DNA from: Streptomyces griseicoloratus
Lineage (GTDB): Bacteria > Actinomycetota > Actinomycetes > Streptomycetales > Streptomycetaceae
Direction: 5' to 3'
Assembly (NCBI RefSeq): GCF_014534645.1
Contig: NZ_JACVQF010000223.1
Coordinates: forward strand, 248,001-312,000
Length of the DNA stretch: 64,000 nt
A model generated the notes under the pieces. It worked only from the letters and a program-made list of their open reading frames with translations, ran no database searches and had not been told where the DNA came from. The first letter of the stretch is position 1; every line of letters starts with the position of its first letter. Positions 25,148 to 33,524 of the stretch are shown here, piece after piece. The position numbers and the translations under genes are program-made.

Positions 25148-25570
25148 TCAGACGGCGTCCTGGAAGTGGCGTTCGAGGCCGTGTCCCAGGGAGTGCACGG
25201 TGCCGAACCGCGGCTCGATGCGCAGGTAGACGGGCTCGTACGGGACGCCGTCCACGGCGTGCGGGGCGGGGCCGAACCGCTCGATCTCGGCGGCGGTCGG
25301 GTCGTGGACCTCGCACCTGCCCACGACCTGTACGGTCCACAGGCTCTCGCCCGGCCGGGCGGAGTCGAGGTTGTCGGCACCGTACGCGACGACGCTCCCG
25401 GCGCACGCGCGGTGGTATCCCCAGCTCCTGGGCATGCGCAGCAGAACGCGGCCGTCGACCACGATGTGCCGCGCGAACGCGAGGAAGGGCAGGGCACGCA
25501 TGCTGGTGGCCGCCCGGCCGTGGTCGGTGCGGCCGAGCAGGCCGACGGCGAGCTTTTCGTCGGTGGGCAT
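25148..25570 (-). CDS. Pyridoxamine 5'-phosphate oxidase-like split-barrel protein
   Basis: A 140-residue split-barrel protein of the FMN/F420-binding PPOX superfamily. The pattern of short strands (HIVVDGRVLLRMPR, GSVVAYGADN, WTVQVVGRCEVHD) and the C-terminal YLRIEPRFGTVHSLGHG fit. A substrate is not apparent. Such proteins commonly accompany dormancy-type response regulators in actinobacteria, and one lies immediately upstream on the same strand. Confidence 0.7.
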   Translation of the reverse strand: MPTDEKLAVGLLGRTDHGRAATSMRALPFLAFARHIVVDGRVLLRMPRSWGYHRACAGSVVAYGADNLDSARPGESLWTVQVVGRCEVHDPTAAEIERFGPAPHAVDGVPYEPVYLRIEPRFGTVHSLGHGLERHFQDAV

Positions 25571-25696
25571 GCACTCACTGTGCGGGAGCGGGAAAGGACG
25601 GAACAGGGTCCCCCGCCCCGGTGTGACGGGACGTAAGTCCCGAATAAACGCGCCGTCCGGGGCGGATGGAGTCCGCCGTGCGGGACCGGCGAATTC

Positions 25697-26371
25697 TCAG
25701 CGCTTCCCGGCCTGCATCCGGGCCACATAGGCGGCGGCCTGGGAACGTCGCTGCATGCCGAGTTTGGCCAGCAGACTCGACACGTAATTCTTGATCGTTT
25801 TCTCGGCGAGGTGCAGCCGTTCGCCGATCGCACGATTGGTCAGCCCTTCGCCGATCAGCTCCAGGATCCGGCGCTCCTGCTCGGTCAGGCGGGCGAGCCG
25901 GTCGTCCGTCCTCGCCCCGCCGTCGCGCAGCCGCTCCAGCACGCGCGCGGTGGCCACGGGGTCGAGCAGCGACTTGCCGGCGGCCACGTCCCGCACGGCG
26001 GTCAGCAGCTCGGCGCCGCGGATGTCCTTGAGGACGTAGCCCGAGGCGCCCGCCATGATCGCGTCGAAGAGGGCCTCGTCGTCGGCGAAGGAGGTCAGCA
26101 TCAGGCACCGGACGGACTCGTCCCGGGAGCGGATCTCGCGACACACCTCCACGCCGCTGCCGTCCGGGAGGCGTACGTCCAGCACCGCCACGTCCGGGCG
26201 GGTGGCCGGGATCCGGGCCAGCGCGTCGGCCGCCGTGCCGGCCTCGCCGACCACCTCGATGCCGTCCTCGCCCGACAGCAGATCGTGGACGCCCCGGCGG
26301 ACGACCTCGTGGTCATCGAGAAGAAATACCCGGATTTTTCCGATTTCATGCACGCGCTCAGTGTCACACAC
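25697..26371 (-). CDS. LuxR/NarL-family response regulator (orphan)
   Basis: A 224-residue two-domain regulator. The receiver domain (about residues 13-125) has acidic pocket LLDDHE, phospho-acceptor Asp in [11 protein letters not shown], the conserved Thr/Ser region MLTSFADD and the Lys in YVLKDIRG. The C-terminal LuxR HTH (about 155-215) carries [23 protein letters not shown]. Overall it resembles DevR/DosR. No histidine kinase lies nearby, so it is an orphan. An alternative GTG six codons in would remove a polar leader. It faces away from bkdABC across a 304-bp gap and could act on that promoter region. Confidence 0.92.
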   Translation of the reverse strand: MCDTERVHEIGKIRVFLLDDHEVVRRGVHDLLSGEDGIEVVGEAGTAADALARIPATRPDVAVLDVRLPDGSGVEVCREIRSRDESVRCLMLTSFADDEALFDAIMAGASGYVLKDIRGAELLTAVRDVAAGKSLLDPVATARVLERLRDGGARTDDRLARLTEQERRILELIGEGLTNRAIGERLHLAEKTIKNYVSSLLAKLGMQRRSQAAAYVARMQAGKR

Positions 26372-26675
26372 GAACTCTTCCCGTGCCCGGGGTGGCCGGG
26401 ATAACGTGCCGTTGTTCCGGCCCCCTGCGAGGCTGTGACCAGTAGGACTTCCCGACTTTCGCGGTTTACTTGGAAACCCAAGTAAAAACGCAGGTCAGGA
26501 GGGGTTTCACAGAAATGTGGAGCACTGGGTAACGTGCCTTTTGCAGGGCGCTCGCCGGGGCACCTGTCACGCCTGTTCCCGATCGCGGCGCACCCACCCT
26601 GTGCGTCTGACGGGCCGCAGGTGAGCCGCACTGGCTTCCGGCGAACCCGGGGGCCGGACCGACGGAGGAGCACAC
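26372..26675. promoter_or_regulatory. Divergent region before bkdABC with a perfect palindrome
   Basis: A 304-bp non-coding region between the response regulator and bkdA. Its outstanding element is TTTACTTGG-aaac-CCAAGTAAA at 26465-26486, an inverted repeat with 9-bp perfect arms and AT-rich ends, about 190 bp before the bkdA start. It is a strong operator candidate. An Lrp-type BkdR and the adjacent response regulator are both possible binders. A GGAGGAG ribosome site precedes bkdA. Confidence 0.55.
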
Positions 26676-27869
26676 GTGACCGTGGAGAGCACTGCCGCGC
26701 GAAAGCCGCGACGCAGCGCCGGAGGCAAGGCCGGCACCACCGGCACCAAGCGCACCACCCGCACGACCGCCAAGAAGGCGCAGGGCACGGACCCCGAGCT
26801 CGTGCAACTGCTGACGCCCGAGGGCGAGCGCGTGAAGAACGCCGAGTACGACGGCTACGTCGACGGCATCACCGCCGATGAGCTCCGCGGCCTGTACCGC
26901 GACATGGTGCTCACCCGGCGCTTCGACGCCGAGGCCACCGCCCTGCAGCGCCAGGGCGAGCTGGGCCTGTGGGCGTCGCTGCTGGGCCAGGAGGCCGCCC
27001 AGATCGGCTCCGGCCGCGCCACCCGCGAGGACGACTACGTCTTCCCCACCTACCGTGAGCACGGCGTCGCCTGGTGCCGCGGCGTGGACCCGACCAATCT
27101 CCTCGGCATGTTCCGCGGTGTGAACAACGGCGGCTGGGACCCGAACGGCAACAACTTCCACCTCTACACCATCGTCATCGGCTCGCAGGCGCTGCACGCC
27201 ACCGGCTACGCGATGGGCGTCGCCAAGGACGGCGCGGACTCCGCCGTGATCGCCTACTTCGGCGACGGCGCCTCCAGCCAGGGTGACGTGAGCGAGGCGT
27301 TCAACTTCGCCGCCGTCTACAACGCCCCCGTGGTGTTCTTCTGCCAGAACAACCAGTGGGCGATCTCCGAGTCGAACGAGAAGCAGACCCGCGTGCCGCT
27401 CTACCAGCGCGCCCAGGGCTTCGGCTTCCCCGGCGTCCGCGTCGACGGCAACGACGTGCTGGCCTCCCTCGCGGTGACCCGCTGGGCCCTGGAGCGGGCC
27501 CGGCGCGGCGAGGGACCCGCGCTCATCGAGGCGTACACCTACCGCATGGGCGCCCACACCACCTCCGACGACCCCTCCCGCTACCGCCACGACGACGAGC
27601 GGGCCGCCTGGGAGGCGAAGGACCCGATCCTGCGCCTTCGCCGCCACCTGGAGGCCGCAAACCACGCGGACGAGGGATTCTTCGCGGAACTGGAGGCGGA
27701 GAGCGAGGCGTTGGGCAAACGAGTGCGCGAAGTGGTCCGTGCCATGCCGGACCCGGACCGGTTCGCCATCTTCGAGAACGTGTACGCGGACGGGCACGCG
27801 CTCGTCGACGAGGAGCGAGCCCAGTTCGCCGCCTACCAGGCGTCGTTCGCGGACGCAGAGGGGGTCTGA
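26676..27869 (+). CDS. bkdA: Branched-chain 2-oxoacid dehydrogenase E1 component, alpha subunit
   Basis: A ThDP-dependent decarboxylase subunit (397 residues) acting on 2-oxoacids from Val, Leu and Ile, which in Streptomyces supplies branched starters for fatty acids and polyketides. The thiamine-diphosphate motif GDGASSQGDVSEAFNFAAVYNAP spans about residues 196-218. The phosphorylation-loop-like segment YRMGAHTTSDDPSRYR follows. The ~40-residue N-terminus is Lys/Arg/Thr-rich and looks disordered. GTG start with GGAGGAG eight bases upstream. First gene of bkdABC, with a 1-bp gap to bkdB. A pyruvate-dehydrogenase role is less likely given the E1-alpha/beta plus short E2 organisation. Confidence 0.92.
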   Translation: MTVESTAARKPRRSAGGKAGTTGTKRTTRTTAKKAQGTDPELVQLLTPEGERVKNAEYDGYVDGITADELRGLYRDMVLTRRFDAEATALQRQGELGLWASLLGQEAAQIGSGRATREDDYVFPTYREHGVAWCRGVDPTNLLGMFRGVNNGGWDPNGNNFHLYTIVIGSQALHATGYAMGVAKDGADSAVIAYFGDGASSQGDVSEAFNFAAVYNAPVVFFCQNNQWAISESNEKQTRVPLYQRAQGFGFPGVRVDGNDVLASLAVTRWALERARRGEGPALIEAYTYRMGAHTTSDDPSRYRHDDERAAWEAKDPILRLRRHLEAANHADEGFFAELEAESEALGKRVREVVRAMPDPDRFAIFENVYADGHALVDEERAQFAAYQASFADAEGV

Positions 27870-27870
27870 C

Positions 27871-28851
27871 ATGGCAGTGGAGAAAATGGCTCTGGCCAAG
27901 GCGATCAACGAATCGCTGCGGCGCGCCCTGGATTCCGACCCCAAGGTCCTGATCATGGGTGAGGACGTCGGCAAGCTCGGCGGCGTCTTCCGGGTCACCG
28001 ACGGCCTGCAGAAGGACTTCGGCGACGACCGCGTCATCGACACCCCGCTGGCCGAGTCCGGCATCGTCGGCACCGCCATCGGCCTGGCCCTGCGCGGCTA
28101 CCGCCCGGTGGTGGAGATCCAGTTCGACGGTTTCGTCTTCCCGGCCTACGACCAGATCGTCACGCAGCTCGCGAAGATGCACGCCCGCTCGCTGGGCAAG
28201 GTCAAGCTGCCGGTCGTCGTGCGCATCCCCTACGGCGGCGGCATCGGCGCGGTGGAGCACCACTCCGAGTCCCCGGAGGCGCTGTTCGCGCACGTGGCGG
28301 GCCTGAAGGTGGTCTCCCCGTCGAACGCCTCGGACGCGTACTGGATGATGCAGCAGGCCGTCCAGAGCGACGACCCGGTGATCTTCTTCGAGCCCAAGCG
28401 GCGCTACTGGGACAAGGGCGAGGTCGACACCGAGGCCATTCCCGGCCCGCTGCACGGCGCGCGCGTGGTGCGCGAGGGCACCGACCTCACGCTGGCCGCC
28501 TACGGCCCGATGGTGAAGCTCTGCCAGGAGGTCGCCGACGCGGCCGCCGAGGAGGGCCGCTCCCTGGAGGTGCTGGACCTGCGCTCCGTCTCCCCGATCG
28601 ACTTCGACACGATCCAGGCGTCGGTGGAGAAGACCCGCCGCCTGGTCGTGGTGCACGAGGCGCCGGTGTTCTTCGGCTCGGGCGCGGAGATCGCGGCCAG
28701 GATCACGGAGCGCTGCTTCTACCACCTGGAGGCCCCGGTTCTCCGGGTCGGCGGCTACCACGCCCCGTACCCGCCGGCCCGCCTGGAGGAGGAGTACCTG
28801 CCCGACCTGGACCGGGTGCTGGACGCCGTCGACCGCTCGCTGGCGTACTGA
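27871..28851 (+). CDS. bkdB: Branched-chain 2-oxoacid dehydrogenase E1 component, beta subunit
   Basis: A 326-residue transketolase-like beta subunit completing the alpha2beta2 E1. Conserved segments include IMGEDVGKLGGVFRVTDGL (ThDP contact Glu, near residue 30), EIQFDGFVFPAYDQI and the C-terminal domain with LEVLDLRSVSPIDFDTI. It starts directly after bkdA and ends 10 bp before bkdC, so the three subunits are co-expressed. Confidence 0.94.
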   Translation: MAVEKMALAKAINESLRRALDSDPKVLIMGEDVGKLGGVFRVTDGLQKDFGDDRVIDTPLAESGIVGTAIGLALRGYRPVVEIQFDGFVFPAYDQIVTQLAKMHARSLGKVKLPVVVRIPYGGGIGAVEHHSESPEALFAHVAGLKVVSPSNASDAYWMMQQAVQSDDPVIFFEPKRRYWDKGEVDTEAIPGPLHGARVVREGTDLTLAAYGPMVKLCQEVADAAAEEGRSLEVLDLRSVSPIDFDTIQASVEKTRRLVVVHEAPVFFGSGAEIAARITERCFYHLEAPVLRVGGYHAPYPPARLEEEYLPDLDRVLDAVDRSLAY

Positions 28852-28861
28852 GGAGAGGGCC

Positions 28862-30253
28862 GTGACGACGATGACTGAAGGGTCCGTACGCGAGTTCAAG
28901 ATGCCCGACGTGGGCGAGGGACTCACCGAGGCCGAAATCCTCAAGTGGTACGTCCAGCCCGGTGACACGGTCACCGACGGACAGGTGGTGTGCGAGGTCG
29001 AGACGGCCAAGGCCGCCGTCGAACTCCCCATCCCCTACGACGGGGTGGTCCGCGAGCTGCACTTCCCCGAGGGCACCACGGTCGACGTGGGCACGTCGAT
29101 CATCGCGGTCGCCGTGGGCGGCGCGGCGGCCGGCGAACAGGAGCCGGCGCAGGCGCCCGTGGAGGACGCGCCCGCGCAGGCGGAGGAGCCGAAGCCGGAG
29201 GGCCGCCAGCCGGTCCTGGTGGGCTACGGGGTGGCCACCTCCTCGACCCGGCGCCGTCCCCGCAAGAGCGCGGAGGTCCCGGCCCAGGAGGCCCCGGCCG
29301 CGATCCAGTCCGAGCTGAACGGCCACGGGCCGGTCACCCGCGAGCGCCCCCTGGCCAAGCCCCCGGTGCGCAAGCTGGCCAAGGACCTCGGCGTCGACCT
29401 GGCGACGGTCACCCCGACCGGTCCGGACGGCATCATCACCCGCGAGGACGTCCACGCGGCCGTGGCGCCCCCCAAGGCCCCGGAGCCCGAGGCGGCACCG
29501 GCGACGCCCGTGGCCCCGGCGGCCCCCGCGCCCGCGGTGCCGTACGACACGGCGCGCGAGACCCGCATCCCGGTCAAGGGCGTCCGCAAGGCGACGGCGG
29601 CGGCGATGGTCGGCTCGGCGTTCACGGCGCCGCACGTCACGGAGTTCGTGACGGTCGACGTGACGCGCACGATGAAGCTGGTCGAGGAGCTGAAGCAGGA
29701 CAAGGAGTTCACGGGCCTGCGGGTGAACCCGCTCCTGCTGATCGCCAAGGCCCTGCTGGTCGCGATCCGGCGCAACCCGGACATCAACGCGTCCTGGGAC
29801 GAGGCGAACCAGGAGATCGTGGTCAAGCACTACGTCAACCTGGGCATCGCCGCGGCGACCCCGCGGGGTCTGATCGTGCCCAACATCAAGGACGCCCACG
29901 CCAAGACGCTGCCGCAGCTGGCCGAGTCCCTGGGCGAGCTGGTGTCGACGGCCCGGGAGGGCAGGACCTCCCCGGCCGCCATGCAGGGCGGCACGGTGAC
30001 CATCACCAACGTCGGCGTCTTCGGCGTCGACACCGGCACGCCGATCCTCAACCCCGGCGAGTCCGCCATCCTCGCGGTCGGCGCGATCAAGCCGCAGCCG
30101 TGGGTCCACAAGGGCAAGGTGAAGCCTCGTCAGGTGACGACGCTGGCGCTCAGCTTCGACCACCGCCTGGTCGACGGCGAGCTGGGCTCGAAGGTCCTCG
30201 CCGACGTGGCGGCGATCCTGGAGCAGCCCAAGCGGCTCATCACCTGGGCCTGA
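28862..30253 (+). CDS. bkdC: Branched-chain 2-oxoacid dehydrogenase E2 (dihydrolipoyl acyltransferase)
   Basis: The core acyltransferase, 463 residues. One lipoyl domain is at the N-terminus with the lipoylated Lys in EVETAKAAVELP (near residue 45). A Pro/Ala/Glu linker leads to the E1/E3-binding domain (PPVRKLAKDLGVDLATVTPTG, about 162-185). A second linker leads to the catalytic domain ending in SFDHRLVDGELG, which holds the active-site His and Asp. GTG start, with an ATG three codons later as alternative. The E3 gene is not in the operon. A strong terminator follows. Confidence 0.94.
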   Translation: MTTMTEGSVREFKMPDVGEGLTEAEILKWYVQPGDTVTDGQVVCEVETAKAAVELPIPYDGVVRELHFPEGTTVDVGTSIIAVAVGGAAAGEQEPAQAPVEDAPAQAEEPKPEGRQPVLVGYGVATSSTRRRPRKSAEVPAQEAPAAIQSELNGHGPVTRERPLAKPPVRKLAKDLGVDLATVTPTGPDGIITREDVHAAVAPPKAPEPEAAPATPVAPAAPAPAVPYDTARETRIPVKGVRKATAAAMVGSAFTAPHVTEFVTVDVTRTMKLVEELKQDKEFTGLRVNPLLLIAKALLVAIRRNPDINASWDEANQEIVVKHYVNLGIAAATPRGLIVPNIKDAHAKTLPQLAESLGELVSTAREGRTSPAAMQGGTVTITNVGVFGVDTGTPILNPGESAILAVGAIKPQPWVHKGKVKPRQVTTLALSFDHRLVDGELGSKVLADVAAILEQPKRLITWA

Positions 30254-30270
30254 GTCCCGGCAGTCGCCGA

Positions 30271-30299
30271 GCCGCGCGTCCCCGACCGGGGCGCGCGGC
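30271..30299. terminator. Bidirectional terminator between bkdC and the DD-peptidase gene
   Basis: A GC-rich hairpin GCCGCGCG-t-CCCC / GGGG-CGCGCGGC with 12 pairs, one bulged T and a four-base loop (GACC) separates two convergent genes. Confidence 0.75.
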
Positions 30300-30320
30300 C
30301 CGGCGCCGGCGGACGGCGGG

Positions 30321-31247
30321 TCAGCCGAGCGTCTTGAAACCGTGGTCCAGCAGCTTCTTGGCGTCCGTCGCCCGCTGGGTGGCGGACGAGGAGGCGAGCA
30401 CCGTGCCGATGACCGTCTTGCCCTTGCGCGTGGCGGCGAAGACGAGGCAGTACTTGGCCTCGGGGCCGGAGCCGGTCTTCACGCCGATGGCGCCGCTGTA
30501 GCTGCTCAGCAGCGTGTTGGTGTTGGTCCACGGCGCCATCGTGCGGGTGCCGCCGTTCTTCGTCGTCGTCTTCGCCGTGTACTTCTTCGTCTTGACGATC
30601 GTGCGGAACGTCGAGCTCTTCATCGCGCTGCTCGCGAGCTTCGTCAGATCGCGGGGCGTGGAGTAGTTCTTGCCGTTGCCGATGCCGTCGAACGAGTCGA
30701 AGTGCGTGTTCTTCAGACCCAGGGACTTGGCGGTGGCGTTCATCTTGCCGATGAACGACTTCACCCGGGCGGCGCGCGTCTTGCCCGAGCCGTAGGTGTC
30801 GGCCAGCGCGTACGCGGCGTCGCAGCCCGAGGGCAGCATCAGCCCGTACAGCAGCTGGCGGACGGTCACCTTGTCGCCGACGATCAGGCGTGCCGACGAG
30901 GCGTTCTTCGACACGATGTAGTCGCTGTACGCCATCTGGATCGTGACCTTGCGGTCGAGGTTCAGCTTCGGCTGTGCGAGCACCACCTTGGCCGTCATGA
31001 TCTTCGTCGTGGAGCCCGTGGAACGCCTGGTGTCCGCGGACTTGGTGTACAGGGACTTGCCGTTCGCGTCGTTCATCACGTAGCCGCCCTTGGCGACGAT
31101 CGTGGGCGCGGCGGCGGCGCGCACGGCGGCGGCGGGCGCGGCCTGCGCGGGTGCGGTGGAGAGGGCTCCGGTCGTCAGGACGGCGCCGGTGGTCACGGCG
31201 ACGGCGACGGCTCTGCGAAGGCGGATGCCCTGGATGTCGTTTATCAA
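30321..31247 (-). CDS. D-alanyl-D-alanine carboxypeptidase/transpeptidase (S11 family, K15-like)
   Basis: A 308-residue exported penicillin-binding enzyme trimming or cross-linking peptidoglycan stems. The signal peptide (about residues 1-36) has basic RLRR, a hydrophobic core and an APAQAAP cleavage region. The active-site motifs are STTK (Ser79, Lys82), SGC (140-142) and KTG (257-259). Most S11 enzymes have SxN as second motif; Cys instead of Asn is the hallmark of the Streptomyces K15 DD-transpeptidase. There is no C-terminal anchor, so it is likely secreted or loosely wall-bound. A Lys/Thr-rich surface stretch (about 218-235) is also present. Confidence 0.92.
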   Translation of the reverse strand: MINDIQGIRLRRAVAVAVTTGAVLTTGALSTAPAQAAPAAAVRAAAAPTIVAKGGYVMNDANGKSLYTKSADTRRSTGSTTKIMTAKVVLAQPKLNLDRKVTIQMAYSDYIVSKNASSARLIVGDKVTVRQLLYGLMLPSGCDAAYALADTYGSGKTRAARVKSFIGKMNATAKSLGLKNTHFDSFDGIGNGKNYSTPRDLTKLASSAMKSSTFRTIVKTKKYTAKTTTKNGGTRTMAPWTNTNTLLSSYSGAIGVKTGSGPEAKYCLVFAATRKGKTVIGTVLASSSATQRATDAKKLLDHGFKTLG

Positions 31248-31472
31248 GTGAGATACCCCGATTATGTGAACGCCCCGGTGGTGTGGCCGCGTTGTGGTCG
31301 ATTACGGCGTGGGGCCATGTATGTGCGACTCGTAAGTAGCACGGATGGTTGTGCCGTTGGCGCCGGCCGGGTCGGCGCGTCCCTCTGACGGGTGGCCGTT
31401 CGGGCGTGGGTGCGTGCGTCCGCATGCTGGACGGGGGCCTGCTTGCGTCCCTGTTGTATCTATCCTGTGGGC

Positions 31473-32123
31473 ATGACCATGGCCGTGAAGCAACCTCCCG
31501 CCGCCGACCGCGTCTACACCCACGTCAAGCAGGGCGTCCTGGACCGCCGCTACGAGGGCGGGTCCCTGCTCACCGAGGGAGAGCTCGCCGAGGCCGTGGG
31601 GGTCTCGCGCACACCGGTGCGCGAGGCGCTGCTGCGGCTGGAGGCCGAGGGACTGCTCCGGCTCTACCCGAAGAAGGGCGCGATGGTCCTGCCCGTCTCC
31701 GCGCAGGAGATCGCGGACGTCGTGGAGACCCGGCTGCTGGTCGAGGAGCACGCGGCACGCAAGGCCGTCCCCGCCCCGGCCGGACTCATCGAGCGGCTGG
31801 AGGAACTGCTCGCCCGGCAGAAGGAGCAGGCCGCCGCCGGCGACTTCGCGGCGGCCTCCGTCACCGACCGCTGCTTCCACGCCGAGATCGTCCGCAGCGG
31901 CGGCAACGAGATCCTCTCCCGCCTCTACGACCAGCTCCGGGACCGCCAGCTGCGCATGGGCGTCGCCGTCATGCACTCCCACCCGGACCGCATCGCCAAG
32001 ACCCTTGCCGAGCACGAGGAGATCCTCGACGCGCTGCGCGCGGGGGACGCGGAGGCGGCCGTGGGCATCGTCCACCGGCACGTGGGCTGGTTCTCGCACC
32101 TGGCCAGGGGGGAGGTCCGATGA
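31473..32123 (+). CDS. GntR family regulator, FCD type
   Basis: A 216-residue regulator. The winged helix (about residues 10-80, with SLLTEGELAEAVGVSRTPVR) is followed by an FCD domain with metal ligands in DRCFHAEIV and the His pairs HEEIL and HRHVGWF. Its stop overlaps the start of an MFS gene by ATGA, so it probably controls that transporter and its own operon. An ATG preceded by CCTGTGGGC was chosen at the start of the HTH domain. It is divergent from the DD-peptidase gene across 225 bp. Confidence 0.88.
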   Translation: MTMAVKQPPAADRVYTHVKQGVLDRRYEGGSLLTEGELAEAVGVSRTPVREALLRLEAEGLLRLYPKKGAMVLPVSAQEIADVVETRLLVEEHAARKAVPAPAGLIERLEELLARQKEQAAAGDFAAASVTDRCFHAEIVRSGGNEILSRLYDQLRDRQLRMGVAVMHSHPDRIAKTLAEHEEILDALRAGDAEAAVGIVHRHVGWFSHLARGEVR

Positions 32124-33418
32124 GCGGCACCACGGGAATACCCGGCGACCCCCCGGGCGGCCGGCGCGCGATGGCCGTGTGGGGCATCGGCGTCGCCGTC
32201 TACTTCGTCGCCGTCATCTTCCGCACGTCCCTCGGCGTGGCCGGGCTCGACGCCGCCGACCGCTTCCACGTCAACGCCTCGGCCCTGTCCACCTTCTCCA
32301 TCCTCCAGCTGCTGGTCTACGCCGGCATGCAGATACCCGTCGGCCTGCTCGTCGACCGGCTCGGCACGAAGAAGGTGCTGGGCATCGGCGTGGTGCTGTT
32401 CACGGCCGGCCAACTCGGCTTCGCCTTCTCACCGTCGTACGGCATGGCGCTCGCCTCGCGCGCTCTCCTGGGCTGCGGCGACGCGATGACGTTCATCAGC
32501 GTGCTGCGGCTGGGGACCCGCTGGTTCCCGGCCCGGCGCGGCCCGCTGGTCGCCCAGCTCGCCGGGCTGGTCGGCATGGCGGGCAACCTGGTCTCCACGC
32601 TCGTCCTGGCCCGGCTGCTGCACGGCGTCGGCTGGACGGCGGCGTTCGCGGGCAGCGCGCTCGCCGGAGTCGTCGTCCTCGTCCTGCTGCTGCTCTTCCT
32701 CAAGGACCACCCCGAGGGGTACGAGCCGGAGCCGATGCCGCACCAGGGGGCCGCGTACGTACGGCGGCAGATCGCCACCTCCTGGCGGGAGCCGGGTACG
32801 CGGCTCGGGCTGTGGGTGCACTTCACCACCCAGTTCCCGGCGATGGTCTTCCTGCTGCTGTGGGGCCTGCCGTTCCTCGTGGAGGCTCAGGGGCTGTCCC
32901 GCGGCACGGCCGGCGGGCTGCTCACGCTCGTCGTGCTGTCCAACATGGCCGTCGGTCTGGTCTACGGCCAGATCATCGCCCGGCACCACGGCGCGCGGCT
33001 GCCGCTGGCCCTCGGCACCGTGGCCGCGACGGCGGCACTGTGGGCGACGACGCTCGCCTACCCGGCCGAGCACGCGCCGATGTGGCTGCTGGTCGTGCTG
33101 TGCGTGGTGCTGGGCGCCTGCGGACCGGCGTCCATGATCGGCTTCGACTTCGCGCGGCCGGCCAACCCGCCGGAGCGGCAGGGGACCGCGTCCGGGATCA
33201 CGAACATGGGCGGCTTCGTCGCGTCGATGACCACGCTGTTCGCGATCGGGGTGCTGCTGGATGCGACCGGGGACGACTACGCCGTCGCCTTCTCGTCGGT
33301 GTTCGTGCTGCAGGCGCTGGGGGTGTCGCAGATTCTGCGGCTGCGGAAGCGGGCGGCTCGGAGGGAGCGGGAGCGGTTGGTTGCCAGCCGGGTGGAGACG
33401 GTGCACGTTCCTGCGTAG
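32120..33418 (+). CDS. MFS transporter
   Basis: A 432-residue, 12-helix major facilitator. The helix 2-3 motif LLVDRLGTKKVLG is a good match to MFS motif A. The central loop (DHPEGYEPEPMPHQGAAYVRR) resembles nitrate/anion- and organic-acid-transporting MFS proteins. It is translationally coupled to the GntR regulator, suggesting ligand-induced uptake or efflux. The C-terminus is Arg-rich and cytoplasmic. Substrate not predictable. Confidence 0.88.
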   Translation: MSGTTGIPGDPPGGRRAMAVWGIGVAVYFVAVIFRTSLGVAGLDAADRFHVNASALSTFSILQLLVYAGMQIPVGLLVDRLGTKKVLGIGVVLFTAGQLGFAFSPSYGMALASRALLGCGDAMTFISVLRLGTRWFPARRGPLVAQLAGLVGMAGNLVSTLVLARLLHGVGWTAAFAGSALAGVVVLVLLLLFLKDHPEGYEPEPMPHQGAAYVRRQIATSWREPGTRLGLWVHFTTQFPAMVFLLLWGLPFLVEAQGLSRGTAGGLLTLVVLSNMAVGLVYGQIIARHHGARLPLALGTVAATAALWATTLAYPAEHAPMWLLVVLCVVLGACGPASMIGFDFARPANPPERQGTASGITNMGGFVASMTTLFAIGVLLDATGDDYAVAFSSVFVLQALGVSQILRLRKRAARRERERLVASRVETVHVPA

Positions 33419-33442
33419 GCGCCCGGCGTGGGTGCGGGGCGG

Positions 33443-33488
33443 GGGTGGGTGCGCAGCCCGGCGTTGCGGGGTGCCGCTGCGCCCACCC
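33443..33488. terminator. Hairpin between convergent MFS and mycothiol-dependent enzyme genes
   Basis: GGGTGGGTGCGCAGC pairs with GCTGCGCCCACCC, with a small bulge, across a GC-rich loop. It is located in the ~105-bp convergent gap. Confidence 0.5.
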
Positions 33489-33524
33489 GTGCCGCCCCTG
33501 CGGCACGACTGCCCGCAGCTCGGG

